This document shows positions 17,150 to 26,834 of a stretch of 64,000 nucleotides of DNA, piece by piece. Made by a program: the position numbers and the translations under genes. Where the stretch lies: contig NZ_LRUC01000008.1 of NCBI RefSeq assembly GCF_001550095.1, positions 85,253 through 149,252 on the forward strand. Direction: 5' to 3'. The notes beneath the pieces are model-generated. The model was not told the DNA's origin, did not search any database, and saw only the letters and a program-made list of their open reading frames with translations. Each line of letters opens with the position of its first letter. The stretch's first letter is position 1. Source of the DNA: Celeribacter ethanolicus (GTDB lineage: Bacteria > Pseudomonadota > Alphaproteobacteria > Rhodobacterales > Rhodobacteraceae).

Positions 17150-19798
17150 GTGTCCTCAGAACCTCCCGCCACGCCCATGATGGCGCAATATCTCGAAATC
17201 AAATCGCGACATCGCGACGCGCTCCTGTTCTATCGCATGGGCGATTTCTACGAGATGTTCTTTGACGATGCGATTGCCGCCTCCGAGGCGCTCGACATTG
17301 CCCTGACGAAACGCGGCAAACATGCCGGTGACGACATCCCGATGTGCGGCGTGCCGGTGCATGCGGCGGAAACCTATCTTTTGAACCTCATTCGCAAAGG
17401 CTTCAAAGTCGCGGTCTGCGAGCAGCTCGAAGACCCGGCGGAGGCGAAAAAGCGTGGCTCCAAATCTGTGGTCAAACGCGATGTGGTGCGATTGGTGACG
17501 CCGGGCACCCTGACCGAGGACAGCCTTCTCGATGCGCGACGGCACAACTACCTCGCGGCCTATGCGGAAATCCGTGAAGAAGGCGCGCTCGCCTGGGTCG
17601 ATATTTCCACGGGTGCGTTTCACGTCATGCCCTGCCCGCTGGTCGGTCTTGGCCCGGAACTGGCGCGGCTGAACCCGTCGGAAATCGTGGTTTCCGAGGC
17701 GCATGAGGCGAATTGGGCCGAATTTGTGCCTGATTTTCATGATCGCATGACCGATCTGTCGCGCGCATCCTTTGACAGCACTTCGGCGCAGACACGACTG
17801 ACGGAGCTTTTCAAAGTGTCTTCGATGGACGCGTTCGGGCAGTTCACCCTACCAGAGATTTCCGCCATGGGGGCGATCGTCGACTATCTCGACATCACCC
17901 AGAAAGGCAAGCTGCCGCTGGTGCGGCGACCGGTGCGGGAGAGCTTGCGCGGTGCGATGCAGATCGACGCCTCGACACGGCGCAACCTTGAGATCTCGCA
18001 TTCCCTGTCCGGCTCGCGCGAAGGCGCGTTGATTGCCACCATGGACCGCACCGTGACCGCAGCGGGTGGTCGTCTTTTGGAACGTCGCCTTGCCAGCCCC
18101 TCGCGCGATGTCGCGGTGATCACCGACCGTCTCGATGCGATCACCTTTGCGATTGAAAACAGCCGTACAGCTCAGGCGCTGCGTGAAGCGCTGCGCAAAG
18201 TGCCGGATATGGAACGGTCCTTGTCCCGGCTTGGGCTCGACCGGGGAGGCCCCCGCGATCTGGCCGCCATTCGCAACGGTCTTGCTCAGGCGGAAAGCAT
18301 TCGTGACATCCTTGTGGATGCGCCGATTTCGACACTAATCCAGCAGAAAATGACATTTTTGACGGATCATGCCGAGCTGATCGACCTGCTCGATGCAGCG
18401 CTTGTGGCAGAGCCGCCATTGTTGGCTCGCGATGGCGGTTTCATCGCGCCGGGTTACGACGAGGAGCTCGACGAATGCCGGACCCTGCGTGACGAAGGAC
18501 GCGGGGTGATTGCCTCCTTGCAGAGGAAATATGCCGAGACGACTGGCGTGCAGTCCTTGAAGGTCAAGCACAACAACGTCCTGGGCTATTTCATCGAAAC
18601 CACCTCGACCCATGCGGAGAAAATGTTGTCGGCACCGCTGTCGGAGACCTTTATCCACCGTCAGACCACGGCCAATCAGGTGCGGTTCACGACGCTGGAA
18701 CTGTCCGAGCTTGAGACCAAGATTCACAATGCCGGGGGACGAGCACTCGAGATCGAGAAACGGCTGTTCGAAGTGCTGCGCATGGCCATTCTGGAGCGTG
18801 CGCCAGCGATCAACGATGCCTCCGGGGCGCTTGCGGAACTGGATCTGATCACATCTCTGGCCGATCTGGCGCAAAGCGAGGGGTGGACCCGTCCTGAGGT
18901 GGATTTGGGTCGAAAATTCGAGATCAAAGGCGGGCGTCACCCGGTGGTGGAACGCGCGCTTCGAAAACAGGGCGGCGAGAAATTCGTCGCCAATGACTGC
19001 GCCCTGTCGGACGGGCGTGACGGCGCGGCGATCTGGCTTTTGACCGGGCCGAACATGGCCGGTAAATCGACTTTCCTGCGACAGAACGCATTGATCGCAC
19101 TGATTGCTCAGGCCGGGTCGTATGTCCCGGCGGAGCGAGCGCATATCGGCATCGTCTCCCAGCTCTTCTCCCGCGTGGGCGCATCGGACGATCTGGCGCG
19201 CGGGCGCTCGACCTTTATGGTCGAAATGGTCGAAACCGCCGCAATCCTCAATCAGGCGGATGACCGGGCCTTGGTGATCCTCGATGAGATCGGGCGCGGC
19301 ACGGCGACCTATGACGGACTGTCGATTGCCTGGGCAACCTTGGAGCATCTGCATGATGTAAACAAATGCCGGGCGCTTTTTGCGACGCATTATCATGAGA
19401 TGACGTCGCTTTCCGACAAGTTGCCGGGGGCGGACAATGCCACCGTGGCGGTGAAGGAATGGGAGGGAGAGGTGATTTTCCTCCATGAGGTGATCAAGGG
19501 CAAAGCGGACCGGTCCTATGGGGTTCAGGTGGCGCGGCTTGCGGGCCTGCCCGATGCTGTCGTGGAACGGGCCAAATCTGTTTTGGAGGCTCTGGAAAAG
19601 GGTCAGGCGGAAAATGCCGCCAATCCGAAGGCGATCATCGACGATCTTCCGCTTTTCGCCGCCATACCCGCCGCGCCACCTCCGACCAAGGTCAAGGAAA
19701 GCGCCGTTGAAAAGGCATTGGCGGAGATTTTGCCGGATGATTTGACCCCGAGAGAGGCGTTGCAGGTGCTTTACGATCTGAAATCGAAACTGGGCTGA
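17150..19798 (+). CDS. mutS: DNA mismatch repair protein MutS
   Basis: An 882-residue mismatch-recognition ATPase. The N-terminal mismatch-binding part shows [15 protein letters not shown], the conserved Phe-x-Glu wedge motif. The ATPase end has [13 protein letters not shown] (Walker A), the [11 protein letters not shown] signature, [15 protein letters not shown] (Walker B) and FATHYHE. The GTG at 17150 is chosen because GGAAG lies 6 nt upstream; the first ATG in frame (17177) lacks a comparable site and the frame runs further upstream without a start signal. mutL is not in the window. A bidirectional terminator separates it from grpE. Confidence 0.96.
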   Translation: MSSEPPATPMMAQYLEIKSRHRDALLFYRMGDFYEMFFDDAIAASEALDIALTKRGKHAGDDIPMCGVPVHAAETYLLNLIRKGFKVAVCEQLEDPAEAKKRGSKSVVKRDVVRLVTPGTLTEDSLLDARRHNYLAAYAEIREEGALAWVDISTGAFHVMPCPLVGLGPELARLNPSEIVVSEAHEANWAEFVPDFHDRMTDLSRASFDSTSAQTRLTELFKVSSMDAFGQFTLPEISAMGAIVDYLDITQKGKLPLVRRPVRESLRGAMQIDASTRRNLEISHSLSGSREGALIATMDRTVTAAGGRLLERRLASPSRDVAVITDRLDAITFAIENSRTAQALREALRKVPDMERSLSRLGLDRGGPRDLAAIRNGLAQAESIRDILVDAPISTLIQQKMTFLTDHAELIDLLDAALVAEPPLLARDGGFIAPGYDEELDECRTLRDEGRGVIASLQRKYAETTGVQSLKVKHNNVLGYFIETTSTHAEKMLSAPLSETFIHRQTTANQVRFTTLELSELETKIHNAGGRALEIEKRLFEVLRMAILERAPAINDASGALAELDLITSLADLAQSEGWTRPEVDLGRKFEIKGGRHPVVERALRKQGGEKFVANDCALSDGRDGAAIWLLTGPNMAGKSTFLRQNALIALIAQAGSYVPAERAHIGIVSQLFSRVGASDDLARGRSTFMVEMVETAAILNQADDRALVILDEIGRGTATYDGLSIAWATLEHLHDVNKCRALFATHYHEMTSLSDKLPGADNATVAVKEWEGEVIFLHEVIKGKADRSYGVQVARLAGLPDAVVERAKSVLEALEKGQAENAANPKAIIDDLPLFAAIPAAPPPTKVKESAVEKALAEILPDDLTPREALQVLYDLKSKLG

Positions 19799-19805
19799 GG
19801 ACAAA

Positions 19806-19833
19806 AAAAGCCCCCGGATTTCGGGGGCTTTTC
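19806..19833. terminator. bidirectional terminator between mutS and grpE
   Basis: A stem of 11 bp (19806-19816 with 19822-19832) with a 5-nt loop, flanked by A and T runs, between convergent genes. Confidence 0.88.
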
Positions 19834-19868
19834 TATTGCTGGTCTCTGAGTTTTCAGGGCGGAATCTC

Positions 19869-20444
19869 TTATGCGGGCGTCGAGGATACACCGACCTGCG
19901 CCGGGCGCAGAAGACGGTCGTGGATCATGAAACCGACGTTCATCACCTGAATGATGTCACCCGCCTTGGTGCCCGGAACCGGCGCCTCGAACATGGCTTC
20001 GTGCTGGTTCGGATCGAATTTCTCGCCGACGTCCGGGGAAATGATCTGAATCCCGTGCTTGCCGAAGACGTTCAGCAATTCGCGCATGGTCAGTTCGATG
20101 CCTTCGATCAGCGCCGCCTGTTGTGCGCGCTGTTCCTCGGTGATCGCATCGACCGCGCGTTTCATGTTGTCGAACACCGGCAACATGTCGCGCGCCAGTT
20201 TCGAACCGCCGTAATTCTCAGCCTCCTTGCGGTCACGATCCGCGCGCTTGCGGGAGTTTTCCGCATCGGCCACCGCCCGCATGAAGCGGTCCCTGAATTC
20301 GTCGCGCTCGGCACGCAGCGCGTCAAGCTCCGCCATAAAATCTTCGTCCCCCGGACCTTCAAGGGCCTCTTCAGAGGTGATGTCGATGATTTCTTCGACC
20401 CCGGTTTCGATTTCTTCAGACATGTCTTTTTTCGGATCCGTCAT
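19869..20444 (-). CDS. grpE: GrpE nucleotide-exchange factor
   Basis: A 191-residue partner of DnaK that speeds ADP release. It has an acidic, disordered N-terminus (about residues 1-35), a long coiled-coil helix (ELDALRAERDEFRDRFMRAVADAENSRKRADRDR) and the C-terminal beta domain with NVFGKHGIQIISP, FDPNQHEAMF and VMNVGFMIHDRLLRPAQVGVS. The ATG at 20444 has AAGGTGG just upstream. The gene follows hrcA by 11 bp on the same strand, the usual heat-shock pairing. dnaK and dnaJ are not in the window. Confidence 0.96.
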   Translation of the reverse strand: MTDPKKDMSEEIETGVEEIIDITSEEALEGPGDEDFMAELDALRAERDEFRDRFMRAVADAENSRKRADRDRKEAENYGGSKLARDMLPVFDNMKRAVDAITEEQRAQQAALIEGIELTMRELLNVFGKHGIQIISPDVGEKFDPNQHEAMFEAPVPGTKAGDIIQVMNVGFMIHDRLLRPAQVGVSSTPA

Positions 20445-20455
20445 GTTCCACCTTT

Positions 20456-21520
20456 TCACGCCTTGCCGGACAAAATCCGCCCCACAAGCTGGGCCGTGTA
20501 ATCGACGATCGGGACGATCCGCCCATAGTTCAGGCGAGTCGGTCCGATGACACCCACGGCACCGATAATTTTTCGTTCAGCGTTCATATATGGAGAAACC
20601 ACCAAAGAGGAACCCGAAAGAGAGAAAAGTTTGTTTTCAGAGCCAATGAAAATACGCACGCCCTCGCCGTCTTCGGTCAATTCGAGGAATTCGGCGATGT
20701 CGCGCTTTTTCTCCAAATCGTCGAACAGGGTTCTGATCCGGTCGAGCTCCTCCGCCTCCGCACTGTCGCCCAAAAGATTCGCGCGGCCACGCACGATCAG
20801 ACGTTCGTAAGACGAGCCCTCGCCTTCCCAGAACGCCGCGCCGTTTTCGATCAGATCGGCCGCGAGGCTGTCGAGCTCCTGTCGGCGCAGTTTGATTTCG
20901 CGTTCGACCACGGAACGTAGTTCTGACAGGGTTTTACCCTCCGCCAGCGCATTGAGGAAATTCGCAGCCTCTCGGAGCGACGAGGGTGTTTGCCCCACGG
21001 GCGGCGTGAAAACGCGGTTCTCCACCTGCCCGTCGGCGAAAACCAGAATGACAAGAGCTCTATCCGGCGCAAGACTGACAAATTCCACATGTTTCACCGG
21101 GGCTTCATGTTTCGGGGCCAGCACAAGGCTTGCCCCATGTGTCAGCCCCGAAAGCGCGGACCCGACGCGGTCGAGCATTCCGCCCACATCGCTGGCCTCG
21201 CTCCGCACCGTATGCTCCATCCTGGCACGCACATCGTCGGTGACCGTGCCGACCTCCAGAAGCCCGTCGACGAAAAGCCGCAAGCCAAGCTGGGTCGGCA
21301 CGCGACCGGCGGAGACATGCGGGCTGTCCAAAAGGCCGAGATATTCGAGATCCTGCATCACGTTGCGGATCGTCGCGGCGGAAACCTTTTCGCTCATGCT
21401 CCGCGTGAGCGTGCGCGAACCGACGGGACCGCCACTGTCGAGATAGCCCTCGACCACACGCCGAAACACCTCCCGCGAGCGGTCGTTCATTTCGGCAATC
21501 AGATTGGCACGTTTGGTCAT
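20456..21520 (-). CDS. hrcA: heat-inducible transcription repressor HrcA
   Basis: A 354-residue repressor of chaperone genes. The N-terminal winged helix (MNDRSREVFRRVVEGYLDSG, then VSAATIRNVMQDLEYLG and SPHVSAGRVPT) is typical and the central GAF-like domain ends in IGAVGVIGPTRLNYGRIVPIVD. HrcA normally binds CIRCE inverted repeats; I see none upstream of this gene, so its targets would be elsewhere, such as groESL. The ATG at 21520 has an AGGA site. It is divergent from rph across 121 bp. Confidence 0.95.
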   Translation of the reverse strand: MTKRANLIAEMNDRSREVFRRVVEGYLDSGGPVGSRTLTRSMSEKVSAATIRNVMQDLEYLGLLDSPHVSAGRVPTQLGLRLFVDGLLEVGTVTDDVRARMEHTVRSEASDVGGMLDRVGSALSGLTHGASLVLAPKHEAPVKHVEFVSLAPDRALVILVFADGQVENRVFTPPVGQTPSSLREAANFLNALAEGKTLSELRSVVEREIKLRRQELDSLAADLIENGAAFWEGEGSSYERLIVRGRANLLGDSAEAEELDRIRTLFDDLEKKRDIAEFLELTEDGEGVRIFIGSENKLFSLSGSSLVVSPYMNAERKIIGAVGVIGPTRLNYGRIVPIVDYTAQLVGRILSGKA

Positions 21521-21641
21521 TTTTCCTGCGTCTTGCGAGGCCTTCTGCAATTAAAAGACATCCGGGCGGAGGGTCAATGAGGCTTGCGCCTCCGAGCCCC
21601 TCTTCGCTATGTCTGCCGCAACAGATGCGGAAGGAACGATC

Positions 21642-22355
21642 ATGCGACCCTCGGGTAGAAATTTAGACGAGATGCGACCGATTTCAATCGAGACCGGTGT
21701 GACAAAACATGCCGAAGGATCGTGCCTGATCCGCTGCGGCGACACCCATGTGCTTTGTACCGCAACGATCGAGGAGCGCGTGCCGCCGTTCATGCGCAAT
21801 TCCGGTCAGGGTTGGGTCACCGCCGAATACGGCATGTTGCCGCGCTCGACCTCGTCGCGGATGCGTCGCGAGGCCACTCAGGGCAAACAAGGCGGGCGGA
21901 CCGTTGAGATTCAGCGTCTGATCGGGCGCGCCCTTCGTGCGGGTGTGGATCGCGTGGCCTTGGGTGAGCGTCAGATCACCATCGACTGCGACGTCATTCA
22001 GGCCGATGGCGGCACGCGTTGTGCCTCGATCACCGGCGGTTGGGTGGCCCTGCGACTTGCCATCAACAAGCTGATCAAGGCGGGCGACATCGTCACCGAT
22101 CCGTTGATTTCCAATGTGGCCGCCGTGTCCTGTGGCATCTACGCCGGTCAGCCGGTTCTGGACCTCGATTATCCCGAGGATTCCGAGGCGGGCGTCGATG
22201 GCAATTTCATCATGATGGCCAACGGTCAGTTGATCGAAACCCAGATGAGCGCCGAGGGTGCCACCTATTCCCGCGCGCAGATGAACGAGTTGCTCGATCT
22301 CGCCGAAAAAGGCGTGGCGGAACTCGTGGCCGCGCAGAACGCGGCGGTGGCGTGA
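21642..22355 (+). CDS. rph: ribonuclease PH
   Basis: A 237-residue phosphorolytic 3'-5' exoribonuclease that trims tRNA 3' ends. It contains [19 protein letters not shown] at the start, the [19 protein letters not shown] phosphate-binding segment, [29 protein letters not shown] and the C-terminal [19 protein letters not shown]. The start has GGAAGGA upstream. The stop overlaps the rdgB start by one base (TGATG). The rph-rdgB-RidA-hemW order is a known conserved alphaproteobacterial group. Confidence 0.97.
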   Translation: MRPSGRNLDEMRPISIETGVTKHAEGSCLIRCGDTHVLCTATIEERVPPFMRNSGQGWVTAEYGMLPRSTSSRMRREATQGKQGGRTVEIQRLIGRALRAGVDRVALGERQITIDCDVIQADGGTRCASITGGWVALRLAINKLIKAGDIVTDPLISNVAAVSCGIYAGQPVLDLDYPEDSEAGVDGNFIMMANGQLIETQMSAEGATYSRAQMNELLDLAEKGVAELVAAQNAAVA

Positions 22356-22975
22356 TGCGCGCGTTCGATGGCGACAAGCTCGTCCTTGCTTCGCACAACA
22401 AAGGCAAGCTTCGCGAGATCGCGGAGCTTATGGAGCCGTTCGGGATCGAGGTAATTTCCGCCGGTGAGTTGGGCTTTGAAGAGCCGGAAGAGACCGAGGA
22501 CACATTTGCCGGAAACGCACGGATCAAGGCGCATTTTGCCGCCAAATCCAGCGGCCTCCCTGCCCTGTCCGATGACAGCGGCCTTGCGGTCGACGGTCTC
22601 GATGGCGCGCCCGGCGTGTATTCTGCGGACTGGGCCGAAACCCCCAATGGCCGCGATTTCGCGATGGCGATGCAAAAGGTCTGGGACCGTCTCGAAGAGA
22701 CGAATGCAGCCGAACCCCGCACCGCGAGGTTTTGTTGCACTCTCTGTCTCGCCTGGCCCGATGGCCATGACGAGATTTTCGAGGGCACCGTCGAAGGCCG
22801 GATTGTCTGGCCCGCCCGCGGACCGCATGGCTTTGGCTACGACCCGATGTTTCTCCCCGATGGGGAAACGGAAACTTTCGGGGAAATGGATCATGCGCGG
22901 AAACAGGCGATGAGCCACCGCGCCGACGCGTTTCACAAACTGGTCTCCGGACCCTTCAAGGATCTCAACACATGA
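22355..22975 (+). CDS. rdgB: XTP/dITP pyrophosphatase (Ham1/RdgB)
   Basis: A 206-residue house-cleaning enzyme that removes dITP, dXTP and ITP. The N-terminal [19 protein letters not shown] binds the nucleotide; [36 protein letters not shown] and [11 protein letters not shown] are all present. It is translationally coupled on both sides: one-base overlap with rph upstream and an ATGA overlap with the RidA gene downstream. Confidence 0.96.
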   Translation: MRAFDGDKLVLASHNKGKLREIAELMEPFGIEVISAGELGFEEPEETEDTFAGNARIKAHFAAKSSGLPALSDDSGLAVDGLDGAPGVYSADWAETPNGRDFAMAMQKVWDRLEETNAAEPRTARFCCTLCLAWPDGHDEIFEGTVEGRIVWPARGPHGFGYDPMFLPDGETETFGEMDHARKQAMSHRADAFHKLVSGPFKDLNT

Positions 22976-23355
22976 GCACCCGCAAACTGATCTCCTCCGG
23001 CTCTGATTTCGAGAAAGTCATGGGCTATTCCCGCGCCGTCGTGCAAGGCGACTGGTGTTTCGTCTCCGGCACCACCGGCTACGATTACGCCACGATGACC
23101 ATGCCGGAAAGCATCGCCGATCAGGCGCGCAACTGTTTCAAAACCATTTCCGGCGTTCTGGAAGGCGAAGGCTTTTCGCTCAAGGATGCCGTGCGTGTGC
23201 AATACACGATCACCGATGCCGCACTTGTGGACGAGGTTGTCCCGGCGCTTGGTGAGTTTCTCGCCGATATTCGCCCCGCAGCCACCATGGTCGTTGCCGA
23301 TCTCATCAAACCCGAGATGAAGATCGAAATCGAAATCACGGCGTTCAAGGGCTGA
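22972..23355 (+). CDS. RidA family (YjgF/UK114-like) protein
   Basis: A 127-residue protein of the Rid superfamily. It has the [30 protein letters not shown] opening, a [11 protein letters not shown] core and ends with [11 protein letters not shown]. Members with a conserved Arg hydrolyse reactive imines; here RPAATMV carries the corresponding Arg. The [13 protein letters not shown] form belongs to a group distinct from archetypal RidA, so the exact substrate is open. It overlaps rdgB by ATGA and is 2 bp from hemW. Confidence 0.88.
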   Translation: MSTRKLISSGSDFEKVMGYSRAVVQGDWCFVSGTTGYDYATMTMPESIADQARNCFKTISGVLEGEGFSLKDAVRVQYTITDAALVDEVVPALGEFLADIRPAATMVVADLIKPEMKIEIEITAFKG

Positions 23356-23357
23356 TC

Positions 23358-24515
23358 GTGGAAGACTGGCAAAATGGTGGCTTCGGCCTCTACATTCATT
23401 GGCCGTTTTGCCAGTCGAAATGCCCCTATTGCGATTTCAATTCCCATGTTGCCGCGACAATCGATCAGACGGCATGGGAACGCGCTTACCTCTCCGAAAT
23501 CGAACGTGTTTCACGGGAAACATCCGGCCGGGTTCTGAACACCGTGTTTTTTGGCGGTGGAACGCCATCCCTGATGGACCCAGAGCTTGTAAATGCCATT
23601 TTGAGCAAGGTTCGAGACTGTTGGACGCTTGCCAACGATGTGGAAATCACACTCGAAGCCAATCCGACATCGGTCGAGGCCGGACGGTTTCAGGGCTATC
23701 GCGACGCGGGCGTCAATCGCGTGTCGATGGGGATTCAATCTCTGCATGACGAGGATCTGAGGCGGCTGGGGCGATTGCATTCGGTCTCCGAGGCGCAGAA
23801 AGCCTTTGATATTGCGCGACACACCTTTGATCGCGTGAGTTTCGACCTGATTTATGCCCGTCAGGGCCAGACGAAGGAGGCCTGGCGCAAGGAATTGCGC
23901 GAAGCCCTGTCCATGGCGGTCGATCATATGTCGCTTTACCAACTGACGATCGAACAAGGCACGGCCTTCGGAGATCGTTACAATCGCGGGCAGCTTCGGG
24001 ATTTACCCACGGACGATGACGCAGCAGACATGTATTTCATCACTCAGGAAGAGTGTGAAAAGGCGGGAATGCCCGCCTATGAAGTATCTAACCATGCCCA
24101 AAAGGGCTCTGAAAGTCGCCATAACCTGATCTACTGGCGCTATGGCGATTATGCCGGGATCGGCCCGGGTGCCCATGCGCGGTTAACACTTGGCGGCCAA
24201 AAATACGCCATCGACACCCCCCTATCGCCGCAGCTCTGGCTCGCGTCGGTCGAGCAAAAAGGCCATGGGGAAAATCCTCGCGAAACGCTCAGCGGTTACG
24301 ATCAGGCCGTTGAGTACCTCATGATGGGACTAAGAATTACCGAAGGCGTCGAGATTGAGCGGCTCTCCATCCTTTTGGGTCAAGAATTTTCAATTGAAAA
24401 CAATTACTTGATCGAAGATGGCTTTGTGAAAAAGGAAAAGGGCCGCCTTTTCGTGTCGGAAAAAGGCAAGCCCCTGTTGAATGCAATCATCCGGGATTTG
24501 ATCCCCGAAGCTTAA
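23358..24515 (+). CDS. hemW: radical SAM haem chaperone HemW
   Basis: A 385-residue radical SAM protein of the HemW branch. The cluster motif FCQSKCPYCDFNSH (CxxxCxxC) is followed by FFGGGTPSL and GVNRVSMGIQSL. In contrast to HemN, HemW binds haem and delivers it to membrane proteins and does not oxidise coproporphyrinogen. The C-terminal domain (DQAVEYLMMGLRITEGVE) is present. The GTG start is 2 bp after the RidA stop. The gene carries a one-mismatch parS site (23507-23522) in codons for VSRET. Its stop region overlaps parB tail to tail by 4 bp. Confidence 0.93.
   Translation: MEDWQNGGFGLYIHWPFCQSKCPYCDFNSHVAATIDQTAWERAYLSEIERVSRETSGRVLNTVFFGGGTPSLMDPELVNAILSKVRDCWTLANDVEITLEANPTSVEAGRFQGYRDAGVNRVSMGIQSLHDEDLRRLGRLHSVSEAQKAFDIARHTFDRVSFDLIYARQGQTKEAWRKELREALSMAVDHMSLYQLTIEQGTAFGDRYNRGQLRDLPTDDDAADMYFITQEECEKAGMPAYEVSNHAQKGSESRHNLIYWRYGDYAGIGPGAHARLTLGGQKYAIDTPLSPQLWLASVEQKGHGENPRETLSGYDQAVEYLMMGLRITEGVEIERLSILLGQEFSIENNYLIEDGFVKKEKGRLFVSEKGKPLLNAIIRDLIPEA
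23507..23522. promoter_or_regulatory. near-consensus parS site inside hemW
   Basis: TGTTTCACGGGAAACA differs from the 16-bp parS consensus at one position (T to G). In hemW the change turns CGT into CGG, both Arg, so the encoded peptide (VSRET) is unaffected. Confidence 0.5.
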
Positions 24516-25420
24516 GCGCCCCGGGAAAGAATCGCGCAAAGCGTGTCCAGATCGTCCAGACTATCGTAAGAAATCGTCACGGAACCCTGCTCCGTACCCC
24601 CCTTATGCTCGATGGTCACTTTCATGCGGATAGCCGCAGAAAGATCGCCCTCAAGCGCGCGCGTATCCGCGTCTTTTTCGACGAAATTCTGCGTTTTCGG
24701 TGTTTTGGGCTGCGTTGGGGCCTTTTCTCCCTTCACCAGCTTTTCCGTCTCGCGGACGGAAAGCCCTTTGTGAATGATCTCACGCGCCAACTCGGACGGG
24801 TTTTCGGCGGTCACCAAAGCCCGTGCGTGCCCGGCGGAAAGCTGCCCCTCGATCACATAGGTCTGAACTTCGGAAGGGAGCTGCAAAAGACGCATCAGGT
24901 TCGCGATATGGCTTCGACTTTTGCCCAATGCTTCGGACAGTTTTTCCTGTGTATGACCAAAGCGCTCCATCAACTGCTTGTAGCCAGCGGCCTCCTCAAT
25001 CGCGTTGAGATCGGAGCGTTGAATGTTTTCGATGATCGCAACTTCGAGCACTTCCGTGTCGGAATAATCGCGCACCAACACCGGAAGCTCATGCAAACGC
25101 GCAAGCTGCGACGCACGCCAGCGGCGTTCACCCGCGACGATTTCGTATTCCCCGGCCTTGCGCGGGTTTTCACGCACGATCAGGGGCTGAATCACCCCTT
25201 TTTCACGAATCGACTCGGCTAATTCCTCCAAGGCAGGCTGATCGAAGGTCCGTCGCGGCTGATCCGGGTTGGCCGCAATTCTTTCGATTGGTACCATCAT
25301 ATCGGCACGGCGCGGTTCAGATGTGGTTTCCGAGGACACGTTCTCCTGCGTGACATCCGCCATCAAGGCGGACAATCCGCGGCCAAGACCTCTGTTTTTG
25401 GGTTTGCCCGATTGCGACAT
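24512..25420 (-). CDS. parB: chromosome-partitioning protein ParB
   Basis: A 302-residue DNA-binding CTPase-type ParB. It starts KNRGLGRGLSALMADV, a family N-terminal patch that contacts ParA. The core has NPDQPRRTFDQPALEELAESI, GERRWRAS, and EVAIIENIQRSDLNAIEEA, which lie in the nucleotide-binding domain, followed by the helix-turn-helix KLSEALGKSRSHIANLMRLL. The C-terminal part carries the dimerisation region. Its target is parS; matching palindromes lie at 23.5, 26.8, 28.7 and 38.5 kb. It follows parA by 3 bp. Confidence 0.97.
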   Translation of the reverse strand: MSQSGKPKNRGLGRGLSALMADVTQENVSSETTSEPRRADMMVPIERIAANPDQPRRTFDQPALEELAESIREKGVIQPLIVRENPRKAGEYEIVAGERRWRASQLARLHELPVLVRDYSDTEVLEVAIIENIQRSDLNAIEEAAGYKQLMERFGHTQEKLSEALGKSRSHIANLMRLLQLPSEVQTYVIEGQLSAGHARALVTAENPSELAREIIHKGLSVRETEKLVKGEKAPTQPKTPKTQNFVEKDADTRALEGDLSAAIRMKVTIEHKGGTEQGSVTISYDSLDDLDTLCAILSRGA

Positions 25421-25423
25421 GTT

Positions 25424-26224
25424 TTATCGTCCTTTTTTTGCCAGAACTTCGAGAGCGAGCGCCTGATAGGCTTGGCTGCCTTTCGAAGTCGGATCGTAAT
25501 CCAGAACCGGAAGCGCGAAAGACGGCGCTTCGCTGATCCGGACATTGCGCGGGATGACCGTCTGGAACACCAGTTCTCCGAGATTGTCACGCGCGTCCTG
25601 CTCCACCTGTCGGGACAAGTTGTTGCGTTGATCATACATAGTCAACACAACACCTTCGATCCGCAACTTGGAATTGGCGGTTTGCCGGACTTCGCGAACC
25701 GTCAACATCAACTGCGACAGACCTTCCAGCGCAAAGAATTCACTTTGCAGCGGCACCAAAACGGAATCCGCCGCGACCATGGCATTGACCGTCAGCAGGC
25801 TCAGCGATGGCGGGCAGTCGATCAGAATGAAATCGAAGTGAAAATCGTCGATCGCCGGTTGTCGCAAAGCATCGTGCAACAGGTAGCTGCGCTTTTCATT
25901 GGACACCATTTCGATGTCGGCGGAACTCAGATCCACCGTGGCCGGTGAAATCCAGAGACCTTCGAAATCGGTGGTCTGAATGACGTCATGCAGATCGACA
26001 TCTCCAAGAACGAGATCATAGGTCGTGTAATTACGGTTTTCCGGATCAATCCCAAGACCTGTCGAGGCGTTGCCCTGGGGATCGAGATCGACGACCAGCA
26101 CCCGGCAACCGTTTTTGACCAAAGCTGCAGCAAGGTTGATCGAGGTTGTCGTTTTTCCAACCCCACCCTTCTGGTTCGCAATCGCAATGATTTTCGGGCT
26201 GCTGGACGAAGAAAAATCAGACAC
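25424..26224 (-). CDS. parA: chromosome-partitioning ATPase ParA (Soj-like)
   Basis: A 266-residue Walker-type ATPase. IIAIANQKGGVGKTTTSINLAAAL is the deviant Walker A with both lysines; VLVVDLDPQGNASTGLGI, DFILIDCPPSLSLLTVNAM and the final PSFALPVLDYDPTSKGSQAYQALALEVL follow. It drives separation of ParB-parS complexes. The GTG at 26224 (read VSDFSSSSS) is chosen because GGAG lies 8 nt upstream; its first bases overlap the end of rsmG. rsmG, parA and parB together form one leftward unit. Confidence 0.96.
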   Translation of the reverse strand: MSDFSSSSSPKIIAIANQKGGVGKTTTSINLAAALVKNGCRVLVVDLDPQGNASTGLGIDPENRNYTTYDLVLGDVDLHDVIQTTDFEGLWISPATVDLSSADIEMVSNEKRSYLLHDALRQPAIDDFHFDFILIDCPPSLSLLTVNAMVAADSVLVPLQSEFFALEGLSQLMLTVREVRQTANSKLRIEGVVLTMYDQRNNLSRQVEQDARDNLGELVFQTVIPRNVRISEAPSFALPVLDYDPTSKGSQAYQALALEVLAKKGR

Positions 26225-26834
26225 GATCAATATCTCCAATGAGAAGGATGACGGATTCGGGATCCGTGACGCTCGGGTATTCTTCGTGGCTGAAGCGCCA
26301 GCTTTCAAGGGATTCGGAGATTTCCTCGCCGAAAGACATCCCTTTCATGAAAATCGCATGACCTCCAGGCACCAGATGCCTTTCGGTAAACTCCAGCAGT
26401 TTCGGCAGGCTTGCCAAAGCGCGGGCAGAAATGAGATCGGCTTCAAGAGGCATGACCTGTTCGATACGTTGAGACAAGACCTCGACATCGAGGTCCAGCT
26501 CACGCGCAACAGTCCTCAGGAAGGTTGCCTTGCGTTGGTCCGATTCGACGAGGGTAAAACGGATTTTTGACGAGAGCTCTCTGGCAAGCGTGGCGCAGAC
26601 CAGGCCCGGGAACCCGCCACCACTACCGAAATCAGCCCAATGCCGAATATGTTCCGGCACAAGAGAAAACACCTGCGCCGAATCGACAAAATGCCGTTGC
26701 CAAGCCTGATCCAGCGTCGATTTAGAGACCAGATTGATCGCCGGGTTCCATTTTTTCAAAAGCGCCAGATAGATTTCAAGGCGCTCCAATGTTTCACGTG
26801 AAACATCGAGACCCGCTATAGTCTGGGTATTCAT
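26217..26834 (-). CDS. rsmG: 16S rRNA (guanine-527-N7)-methyltransferase
   Basis: A 205-residue methyltransferase that modifies G527 of 16S rRNA. HWADFGSGGGFPGLVCATLA is the SAM-binding motif and LISARALASLPKLLEFT the later family block. It overlaps mnmG by one base (TGATG) and its end overlaps parA. A perfect parS (26790-26805) lies in its N-terminal codons, encoding VSRET at about residues 11-15. Its place in the mnmE-mnmG-rsmG-parA-parB series is typical of origin-proximal regions. Confidence 0.95.
   Translation of the reverse strand: MNTQTIAGLDVSRETLERLEIYLALLKKWNPAINLVSKSTLDQAWQRHFVDSAQVFSLVPEHIRHWADFGSGGGFPGLVCATLARELSSKIRFTLVESDQRKATFLRTVARELDLDVEVLSQRIEQVMPLEADLISARALASLPKLLEFTERHLVPGGHAIFMKGMSFGEEISESLESWRFSHEEYPSVTDPESVILLIGDIDRV
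26790..26805. promoter_or_regulatory. parS site inside rsmG
   Basis: TGTTTCACGTGAAACA is an exact match to the 16-bp ParB-binding consensus. It lies in rsmG codons for VSRET, 0.6 kb upstream of parA. Confidence 0.9.

Noticed and set aside
17616..17631. parS-like sequence in mutS (CGTTTCACGTCATGCC)
   Set aside because: Only 11 of 16 positions match and the palindrome is broken on one side.
21521..21641. CIRCE operator upstream of hrcA
   Set aside because: No TTAGCACTC-N9-GAGTGCTAA dyad or near match is present in the gap.
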